Assembly (NCBI GenBank): GCA_020135845.1
Contig: JACHTQ010000005.1
Location: 1-64,000 of the forward strand
Direction of reading: 5' to 3'
Source: Campylobacter sp. W0018
GTDB taxonomy: Bacteria > Campylobacterota > Campylobacteria > Campylobacterales > Campylobacteraceae
DNA: 64,000 nt
The position numbers were made by a program, and so were the translations under genes. Below, in pieces: positions 58,011-64,000 of this stretch (positions within the stretch are counted from its first letter, which is position 1; each line of letters starts with the position of its first letter). The notes under the pieces were generated by a model. The model did not search any database. It saw nothing but the letters and a program-made list of their open reading frames with translations, and had not been told where the DNA came from.

Positions 58011-59231
58011 TTAGGATTTTAAAATATTTTTTAAAATCAATTTTCCCACCTCAACGCCAGGCTGATTATAGGTATTAATACCGAGCATTATGCCACAAGC
58101 TGAAGTAAAAAGTTCATAATAATACATCAAATAACCAACATGCCAAGCATCAAGTTTTTCCATTTCTATAACATCTACGCTTAAATTTTCAGAAATCAAA
58201 GCATGCATTGTCGCATCGCATTGTGCGTTTAAGAGATCGTGTAAATTGACTTTATTGCTCAAAGAATCTAAAAATTTAAAATGAATATCAGGAATTATAG
58301 GCGATTTTTCATTGTCTTTTACTTTTAAAAAAGTGACGGTTTTATTTTTTGGGCCATCCATGATTAATTGCAAAAAACTATGCTGATCTCTTGCACCTAT
58401 TAAAGCAATAGGCGTAAGTCCTATGCGTTTATAACCTTGCTTTTTTCCAAGACTTTCTGCGATTAATTGGATATACCACTCATTAAAACCCTTAAAAACA
58501 TCATCATAGGAAAAAAGTACATTGATATGTGCATTTTTATGTGTACAATAATGATAAGCCTTTTGTAAAATTTCTTCTCTTTTATGGATAAAAAAATCAT
58601 CAAAACAAGCCTTAGCACCTTCTAAAAGAGCTTTTACATCATAGCCACAAAAACAAAGTGGCACAATGCCAACAGCTGAAAGAACACTAAAGCGTCCCCC
58701 AACATTTGAGGGGATAAAAAAACTTTTAATACCTAAATTTTCACCTTCTTGATGCAATTTAGAATTCTCATCCGTAACAAAAACAAAATATTTTTTTAAA
58801 TTAGAATTTTCAATCTTAAAATAATCAATGATCAATTTAAAAAGCGAAACAACCTCTATAGTGCTACCTGTCTTACTTGTGATTAAAAATAAACTTTCTT
58901 CCAAATTGAGTTTTTCTAGTACAGAAAATAAAGAATAAGTACTTGTATTATCAAGGATAAAAAGCTTTTTATCCTTGCTTTTTTGATTTAAAAGCATATC
59001 TTTTAAAGCCTTAACCCCGCAACTTGATCCGCCCATTCCAATCAAAACAATATTTCTAACATGATCTTGTTTTTTGATAAATTCTAAACTTTCTTCAATG
59101 AGTGGCAAACTCGTATTAAAAAGATGATAATACCCTATTTCACCGCTTTGAACCTCGTCATTGATGCGATAGGCATAAGAAGTAATGGTAGAAAATTCTA
59201 CTTTTTTAAAAAAAATCGAATTTTTTAACAT
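58011..59231 (-). CDS. pgi: Glucose-6-phosphate isomerase
   Basis: A 406-residue Pgi of the short epsilonproteobacterial type. VLIGMGGSSCGVKAL, FLITSKTGSTIEV and FIPSNVGGRFSVLSAVG are the sugar-phosphate binding loops, and LIAESLGKKQGYKRIG holds a catalytic region. It supplies fructose and glucose 6-phosphates, mainly for gluconeogenesis and cell-surface sugars. It overlaps galU by 7 bp. Confidence 0.95.
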   Translation of the reverse strand: MLKNSIFFKKVEFSTITSYAYRINDEVQSGEIGYYHLFNTSLPLIEESLEFIKKQDHVRNIVLIGMGGSSCGVKALKDMLLNQKSKDKKLFILDNTSTYSLFSVLEKLNLEESLFLITSKTGSTIEVVSLFKLIIDYFKIENSNLKKYFVFVTDENSKLHQEGENLGIKSFFIPSNVGGRFSVLSAVGIVPLCFCGYDVKALLEGAKACFDDFFIHKREEILQKAYHYCTHKNAHINVLFSYDDVFKGFNEWYIQLIAESLGKKQGYKRIGLTPIALIGARDQHSFLQLIMDGPKNKTVTFLKVKDNEKSPIIPDIHFKFLDSLSNKVNLHDLLNAQCDATMHALISENLSVDVIEMEKLDAWHVGYLMYYYELFTSACGIMLGINTYNQPGVEVGKLILKNILKS

Positions 59232-60049
59232 TTGCTCTTCTCATAAAAATAATTTGTCGCCTCAACAAAACCTTCAACACTACCGCAATCAAAACGCCTT
59301 CCCTCAAATTTATAAGCCAAAACCATACCATTGGTTGCTTGCGTTAAAAGTGCGTCGGTAAGTTGAATTTCTCCATTTTTACCCGCGTTTGTATTTTCTA
59401 AAATTCCAAAAATATCCGGAGTTAAAATATATCTTCCAATGATAGCTAAATTACTCGGAGCTTCATCAGGATCAGGCTTTTCTATCATAGAATTGACCAT
59501 GATCAAATTCTCCTCTACTGTATTTCCAGCGATCACTCCATAATTACAAACTTGTTCTTTTGGTACCTCCATAACCGCTATAACAGTACAACGATATTTT
59601 TCATAAATCTTAACCATTTGCGCCATTACATTTAAGCCGTTTTCATTCACGCATAAATCATCAGCTAAAATAACCCCAAACGCTTCATCTCCTGCTAAAG
59701 GCCTTCCTTTAAGCACAGCATCGCCTAAGCCACGCATTTCATTTTGACGTGTAAAAGTAAAAGTGCATTGATCGATTAAAGATCGTATGTCTTTAAGTAA
59801 ATATTCTTTTTTTGTCCCAGAAATTTGATGTTCTAATTCATAAGAAATATCAAAATAATCCTCTAAAGCTCTCTTACCTCTTCCTGTGACAAAGCCCATA
59901 TTATCCATTCCAGCTTCTAAAGCCTCATCAACTCCATAATGGATTAAAGGTTTAGTAAGTATAGGCAACATTTCTTTAGGCAGACTTTTTGTAGCAGGTA
60001 AAAATCTAGTCCCATAACCAGCCGCAGGAAAAATACAAGTTTGAAGCAT
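59225..60049 (-). CDS. galU: UTP-glucose-1-phosphate uridylyltransferase
   Basis: A 274-residue GalU that makes UDP-glucose for capsule and lipooligosaccharide. The N-terminal FPAAGYGTRFLPATKSLPKEM (about 7-27, nucleotide-binding loop) and VIEKPDPDEAPSNLAI-like C-terminal MIEKPDPDEAP are characteristic. RBS AAAGGATT precedes the ATG. In C. jejuni acs lies between this gene and tupC, and it is absent here. Confidence 0.95.
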   Translation of the reverse strand: MLQTCIFPAAGYGTRFLPATKSLPKEMLPILTKPLIHYGVDEALEAGMDNMGFVTGRGKRALEDYFDISYELEHQISGTKKEYLLKDIRSLIDQCTFTFTRQNEMRGLGDAVLKGRPLAGDEAFGVILADDLCVNENGLNVMAQMVKIYEKYRCTVIAVMEVPKEQVCNYGVIAGNTVEENLIMVNSMIEKPDPDEAPSNLAIIGRYILTPDIFGILENTNAGKNGEIQLTDALLTQATNGMVLAYKFEGRRFDCGSVEGFVEATNYFYEKSKC

Positions 60050-60153
60050 AATAATCCTTTATTTTTAAACTAAAATCAATAACGATTTTCTATTAACATT
60101 TTTTTAATTAAAATTGAATTTTAATCTTAAAAAGCGATTTTACAAAAATTATG

Positions 60154-61134
60154 TTAATCTAAAAAATAAATAGCATCTTGATTAAACGCAAGAATAATTT
60201 CATCGTATAAATTTAAACCGCTTTGGCTAAATTGATCTTGATTTAAGCCAAATTCTAAAATTTTATCTTGAGTTTTAATACGTATAAAAACAAAATCTTT
60301 TCTAGTTCTTAAAGCTATAACTAAACATTTATCAATTATAAAATCAAAAGCATGATCTAAATTATCTTTTTCTTTTGCAAAAGAAATTTTATAAGGATTT
60401 ATGGCTATTTTACTTGAATTTTTTTTCATATAAGAACTAAAATCCATAAAACGATCAAAATAAATTCCTTTATTTTCAAGATCGAAAACATTAGTATTTT
60501 CAAATTCCAAAATTTCACCAGAATGCAAATAATACCTTTTTTGCGCTAAAGAATCTAAAAAAACTTTATCGTGACTTGCAATTAAAAAGCCACTATTGTA
60601 ATTTTTTTGCATAAATAAAATTGCTTTTTTAAGCAAAATGGCTGTTTTTTGATCTAAAAAAGCGCTAGGCTCATCCAATAAATAATACTTCGCGCGAACA
60701 CTCAAAGCTAAAGCAAAGGCAAGTTTTTGACTTTGTCCCGAGGAAAGTTCATTGGGATGTTTTTTAAGTAAGCTTTTATCAATCTCGAGCAAATTAAAAG
60801 TTTCATCGATACGATTTTTTATTTCTTTTAAATCGATTTTATAAGTTTTTAAAAGAAATAAAAAATTTTTTTCAATACTGCGATTGAGAAATACAGGTTC
60901 TGGAAAAAGAAGATAAATTTGACGCTTTTCATCTGAATTTAAATGCGTTTTTCCAAAATAAGAAATATTTTCAAAATCCCCTTCAAGAAATTTAAGTATT
61001 CTTAAAAGTGTGGATTTTCCACTCCCATTTAAACCCATTAAAATACTGATTTTGCTAGTATCTAAAACTAATTTTTTAATATTTAAAATATTTTTTTGAT
61101 CATAGCTAAAGCTAAAATTATTAAGCTCTATCAC
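60154..61134 (-). CDS. tupC: TupC, ATPase of the tungstate ABC transporter
   Basis: A 326-residue ABC ATPase. Walker A GLNGSGKSTL (34-43), signature LSSGQSQKLA (about 135-144), Walker B YYLLDEPSA (about 156-164) and the switch His in LIASHDKVF are present. Residues after about 240 form an extra domain with RTRKDFVFIRI that could be a TOBE-like metal-sensing domain. It directly abuts tupB. Confidence 0.9.
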   Translation of the reverse strand: MIELNNFSFSYDQKNILNIKKLVLDTSKISILMGLNGSGKSTLLRILKFLEGDFENISYFGKTHLNSDEKRQIYLLFPEPVFLNRSIEKNFLFLLKTYKIDLKEIKNRIDETFNLLEIDKSLLKKHPNELSSGQSQKLAFALALSVRAKYYLLDEPSAFLDQKTAILLKKAILFMQKNYNSGFLIASHDKVFLDSLAQKRYYLHSGEILEFENTNVFDLENKGIYFDRFMDFSSYMKKNSSKIAINPYKISFAKEKDNLDHAFDFIIDKCLVIALRTRKDFVFIRIKTQDKILEFGLNQDQFSQSGLNLYDEIILAFNQDAIYFLD

Positions 61135-61860
61135 TCAACGCCTTTTTAATTTATAAATGATGCAATTTAAAACAAAAGCAATTGAGATTAAAACCAAAGC
61201 AAGAGCAATGCCACTGGCAAATTCGCCTTTATTGGTTTCTAAAGAAATTGCCGTTGTAATCGTTCTTGTATCGTATTTAATATTCCCACCCACTATCATG
61301 GCTACACCCACTTCAGCCACAATACGCCCATAAACTAAAGCTATTACACTGATAAGAGAAAATCTTAATTCATGAATGATAATCATAATAAGCTTGATAG
61401 AATTTAAATGGAACGATTTAATAAGCATTAATTGCTTTTTACTGATATTTTCAACTAAATTCGCAAAAAGAGCTATTGCTATAGGCAAGGCGAGTATAAA
61501 TTGACCCAAAATTAAAGCTTTTATAGTAAAAAGTAAGCCAAGTTCCCCTAAGGGCCCACGATTTGAAATCAAAGCGTATAAAATCAAACCCACCGCTACA
61601 GTTGGAAAAGAAAGGCTTGTATCGATCATAAGCCTTAAAAAACGTTTAAATTTAAAATTAAAAAATCCCAAAACAAAACCCAAAGGAAAGCCCACCAATA
61701 AAGCTAAAACTACAGATATGCTAGAACTTAACATGGTTGTTTTTATAGCTGAAATCACACTATCATCAACATTAAATAACAATAATAAAGCTTGTTTAAA
61801 ACCATCAAAAATATATTCCAAATTCACAAGTCCAAAAAATAAATTAAGAAATTTTAGCAT
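61135..61860 (-). CDS. tupB: TupB, permease of the tungstate ABC transporter
   Basis: A 241-residue permease with about five or six helices. GRIVAEVGVAMIVGGNI (near 190-206) matches the EAA loop of the TupB/ModB class. LSFPTVAVGLILYALI is a conserved helix. It is divergent from tupA across only 55 bp. Confidence 0.9.
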   Translation of the reverse strand: MLKFLNLFFGLVNLEYIFDGFKQALLLLFNVDDSVISAIKTTMLSSSISVVLALLVGFPLGFVLGFFNFKFKRFLRLMIDTSLSFPTVAVGLILYALISNRGPLGELGLLFTIKALILGQFILALPIAIALFANLVENISKKQLMLIKSFHLNSIKLIMIIIHELRFSLISVIALVYGRIVAEVGVAMIVGGNIKYDTRTITTAISLETNKGEFASGIALALVLISIAFVLNCIIYKLKRR

Positions 61861-61915
61861 AATTTATGTTAAAATATTTCTACATTGATTTTTAAAAATT
61901 CTTAAAGGAAAAAAG

Positions 61916-62725
61916 ATGAAAAAAACGATATTTTTAGGATTGTTTTTAGCTTTAAACATTCAAGCAGCAGAATTAAGAATGGCAACCACAACAAGCACCG
62001 ACAATACAGGCTTACTCGATGGCTTAAAACCTCTTTATGAACAAGAAACAGGCAATACTTTAAAATGGGTTGCTGTTGGTACAGGCGCGGCTTTGAAAAT
62101 GGGTGAAGATTGCAATGCAGATGTACTTTTTGTGCATTCTCCAAAGGCTGAAAAGGAATTTATCAAAAAAGGCTATGGAGTTGATAGAACCCCTGTAATG
62201 TATAATGATTTTGTCATTATTGCGGATAAATCTTTAGCGCCAAAATTCAAGGGTAAAAATTTAGAAGAGAGTTTAAAACTTATAAGAGATGAAAAATTAA
62301 CCTTTATTTCAAGAGGGGATAAATCAGGCACCGATAACAAAGAAAAAAGCTTGTGGAAAAGTATAGGCAAAGTTCCAGAAAAAGAAAGTTGGTATCAACA
62401 AAGCGGACAAGGAATGCTTGCAAGTATTAAAATCGCTGAAGAGAAAAAAGGAGTGATTTTAACCGATCGTGGCACTTATATCAAGTATGAATTTAATGAA
62501 AAAGGAAAACCAAATTTGATCATCGTTAATGAAGGTGATGATAGATTGAAAAATTTTTATTCTGTAATCGCAGTAAATCCAAAACATTGTAAAAATGTTA
62601 ATTACACTGAAGCAAAAAAATTCATCAATTGGCTTACAAGTGACGATACTTTAAGTTTTATTGGTGGATTTAAACTGCTTTATAAACCTTTATTTAAAGT
62701 AGATGCTAAAACGAGAAAAGAGTAA
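61916..62725 (+). CDS. tupA: TupA, tungstate-binding periplasmic protein
   Basis: A 269-residue binding protein with a signal peptide (KTIFLGLFLALNIQA). LRMATTTSTDNTGLL contains the TTTS oxyanion-binding site found in TupA. Tungstate would be used for the formate dehydrogenase cofactor. The 55-bp divergent spacer (61861-61915) is a likely ModE target, though I see no certain operator. AAAGGAAA precedes the ATG. Confidence 0.93.
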   Translation: MKKTIFLGLFLALNIQAAELRMATTTSTDNTGLLDGLKPLYEQETGNTLKWVAVGTGAALKMGEDCNADVLFVHSPKAEKEFIKKGYGVDRTPVMYNDFVIIADKSLAPKFKGKNLEESLKLIRDEKLTFISRGDKSGTDNKEKSLWKSIGKVPEKESWYQQSGQGMLASIKIAEEKKGVILTDRGTYIKYEFNEKGKPNLIIVNEGDDRLKNFYSVIAVNPKHCKNVNYTEAKKFINWLTSDDTLSFIGGFKLLYKPLFKVDAKTRKE

Positions 62726-62745
62726 AGCAGGAAATTTCCTGCTTT
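62724..62745. terminator. Bidirectional terminator between tupA and mdaB
   Basis: A perfect inverted repeat of AAAGCAGGAAA and TTTCCTGCTTT spans the stops of both convergent genes (TAA of tupA and TAA of the reductase). Each side has T-rich continuation. It serves both strands. Confidence 0.75.
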
Positions 62746-63325
62746 ATCTAAAAACCTTTTTCAAATGTACTTCATAATTGCTTAGGTATTTTTCAACTTG
62801 TGGATTTTTTATGACATCATTACATATAAAAGTTTCTAAGGCTTTCATACCTAAAAATTCATGAGCTTTATGCAAGTGCCAATACACCATATCTACGCCC
62901 TTACCCTCAAAAAATTCATTTTGATCATCAAAAGCTTCAATAGGCGCATTCCAAGTTAAACTAAACATATATTTTTTATCTTTAACCAAACCACCTTTTC
63001 CATAATTTTTTGTAGGATTTTCATGACTTCTTCCATCGTTAGCATAAAGTTTGCCATGTCCTGCGGTAAAAACTTCATCGATGTATTTTTTAACAATCCA
63101 AGGCTCACCCATCCACCAAGCTGGCATTTGATAAACAATAACATCAGATTTTAAAAATTTTTCCAATTCTTCTTGTATATTATAACCTTTATCAATGTGT
63201 GTTTGTAAAATTTCAAATCCCAAATCACTTAAAATTTTAGCAGCATGATTGTGCAAAGTAAAATTAAGTTTGCCATTGGAATGTCCAAACTCCTTTGCTC
63301 CATTGAGCAATAATATCGTCTTCAT
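62744..63325 (-). CDS. mdaB: MdaB-like NAD(P)H quinone oxidoreductase
   Basis: A 193-residue flavodoxin-like reductase. LLLNGAKEFGHSNGKLN (4-20) is the FMN/FAD phosphate loop and YQMPAWWMGEPWIVKKYID is the MdaB signature. KGGLVKDKKYMFSLTWNAP also fits. It would reduce quinones by two electrons, protecting against oxidative stress. The ATG at 63325 has AGGGG 5 nt upstream; the longer frame to 63343 is rejected. Confidence 0.88.
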   Translation of the reverse strand: MKTILLLNGAKEFGHSNGKLNFTLHNHAAKILSDLGFEILQTHIDKGYNIQEELEKFLKSDVIVYQMPAWWMGEPWIVKKYIDEVFTAGHGKLYANDGRSHENPTKNYGKGGLVKDKKYMFSLTWNAPIEAFDDQNEFFEGKGVDMVYWHLHKAHEFLGMKALETFICNDVIKNPQVEKYLSNYEVHLKKVFR

Positions 63326-63458
63326 CTTTACCCCTTTAATCAATTTTTGTGCTAAAATTATATCTTAACTATAAACAATAATCAATACAAAAAAAATAAA
63401 GTCTTATCCTAGAAACCATGTATAAATAAGATGAAAATCACAAAAAAAAGGATAAATT

Positions 63459-63905
63459 ATGATAGAACTTATCGGCGATATTAATTTACAAAATTACATG
63501 GGCGAATGGCTTGAAATCGCTAGAAAGCCTAATTTTTTTCAAAAAGCTTGTCAAAGCTCAAAAGCCAAATACACATTAAAATATAAAGGCGAAACTCCTT
63601 ATATAGAAATAGAAAATTTTTGCCAAAAAGAAAATGAGATTTCAAGCATCAAAGGTAAAGCAAAGCTAAATGCTAATCGAAAATTAGCTGTAAGCTTTAA
63701 TTTTTTTATGAATCTTTTCAACAAAACCAATTATGAAATTATTTTCATCGATACAGAATATCAAGTGGCTATTGTCGGAAGTCCTGATAAAAAATATCTA
63801 TGGATTTTAGCAAGAAAAAAATTAGATGAAGCAACCTTGCAAGAACTTTTAAAAATAGCCAAAGAAAGAAATTTTGATATCAGCGATCTGATTTTTGATC
63901 GCTAA
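63459..63905 (+). CDS. Lipocalin (Blc family)
   Basis: A 148-residue lipocalin with the GEWLEIARKPNFFQ motif (GxW near 16-18) and the family YQVAIVGSPDKKYLWILAR block near the end. It lacks a signal peptide and a lipobox, so it would be cytoplasmic unless the start is wrong. AAAGGATAAATT precedes the ATG. I recall the orthologue as Cj1547; the HxlR-type regulator (Cj1546) that I remember beside it is absent. Confidence 0.82.
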   Translation: MIELIGDINLQNYMGEWLEIARKPNFFQKACQSSKAKYTLKYKGETPYIEIENFCQKENEISSIKGKAKLNANRKLAVSFNFFMNLFNKTNYEIIFIDTEYQVAIVGSPDKKYLWILARKKLDEATLQELLKIAKERNFDISDLIFDR

Positions 63906-64000
63906 TTATTCTTTTGTCATATCGATTACGTAACGGAATTTTGCTTTTCCAGAAGTTAAATTTTCATAAGCTTTATCGATTTCTTGTGGAGTGATTAGCT
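63906..64000 (-). CDS. Zinc-dependent alcohol dehydrogenase, C-terminal end
   Basis: Only the last 30 or so codons lie in the window. They read LITPQEIDKAYENLTSGKAK then FRYVIDMTKE-stop, which matches the C-terminus of YahK/CAD-type zinc alcohol dehydrogenases, where ...RYVIDM is conserved. I recall Cj1548c at this place. It is convergent with the lipocalin; the two stops abut. Confidence 0.75.
   Translation of the reverse strand, partial: LITPQEIDKAYENLTSGKAKFRYVIDMTKE

Noticed and set aside
62173..62370. Minus-strand frames inside tupA
   Set aside because: Shadow of the tupA coding sequence without a start signal.

Overview
The window is very AT-rich, gene-dense bacterial DNA from a thermotolerant Campylobacter. 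Gene order largely follows the C. jejuni chromosome from the competence genes (ctsF) to the zinc alcohol dehydrogenase after the lipocalin gene, as I recall that order. Products such as CadF, NspC, Tlp1 and FdhA are clearly orthologous to C. jejuni proteins. Several (CadF, NspC) differ at many positions, so I read this as a close relative rather than typical C. jejuni. Species cannot be fixed from the window. The gene losses would suit a reduced, host-adapted relative such as C. hepaticus, but that is a guess.

Layout: (1) 1-1122, the 5' part of a cell-surface-type SGNH-hydrolase-like gene. (2) 1210-10394, the natural-transformation cluster ctsF-E-X-P-D-R behind pyruvate:flavodoxin oxidoreductase. 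(3) 10472-18324, HAD phosphatase, the adhesin CadF, rplM-rpsI and the AddAB recombination nuclease. (4) 18321-23016, the cbb3 oxidase operon ccoNOQP with small membrane proteins and a FixH-like protein. (5) 23202-27787, a DsbD_2-type membrane protein, carA, a DUF507 protein, a MotE-like glycoprotein, FliJ-like protein and purA. (6) 27812-40062, a selenium/formate block: selC, putP, selD (itself a selenoprotein), yedF, the receptor Tlp1, then modE-fdhD-fdhC-fdhB-fdhA(Sec)-Tat protein-FdhM chaperone. (7) 40339-45187, nspC, cueO, moaD, moaE, a broken small ORF and moeA. (8) 45184-52307, an accessory island at the place where C. jejuni usually carries CRISPR-Cas9. It holds a type I restriction-modification system in which hsdR, hsdS and hsdM are all broken, with an intact DUF262/DUF1524 nuclease-like gene inside it. 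(9) 52332-64000, purM, coaE, dapF, a Bax-like glucosaminidase, a DUF4143-type ATPase, a frameshifted lipase, dps, pgi, galU, the tungstate transporter tupABC, an MdaB-like reductase, a lipocalin and the end of an alcohol dehydrogenase.

Several parts fit together. Tungstate/molybdate uptake (tup), ModE, molybdopterin synthesis (moaD, moaE, moeA), selenium handling (selD, selC, yedF) and the formate dehydrogenase operon all serve one W/Mo- and Se-dependent enzyme. That enzyme feeds electrons to a respiratory chain ending in the cbb3 oxidase. Both UGA selenocysteine codons (fdhA, selD) are followed at 17-18 nt by a GG-containing hairpin loop, as in the classical bacterial SECIS.

The most notable points are: the dead type I R-M island with a surviving DUF262 protein in the CRISPR position; the absence, at their usual positions, of putA, fdhTU, acs and several genes near mdaB; the altered fibronectin-binding motif of CadF (FNLS instead of FRLS); and an in-frame UGA in a small ORF coupled to moaE and moeA that lacks a SECIS and therefore looks like a pseudogene.
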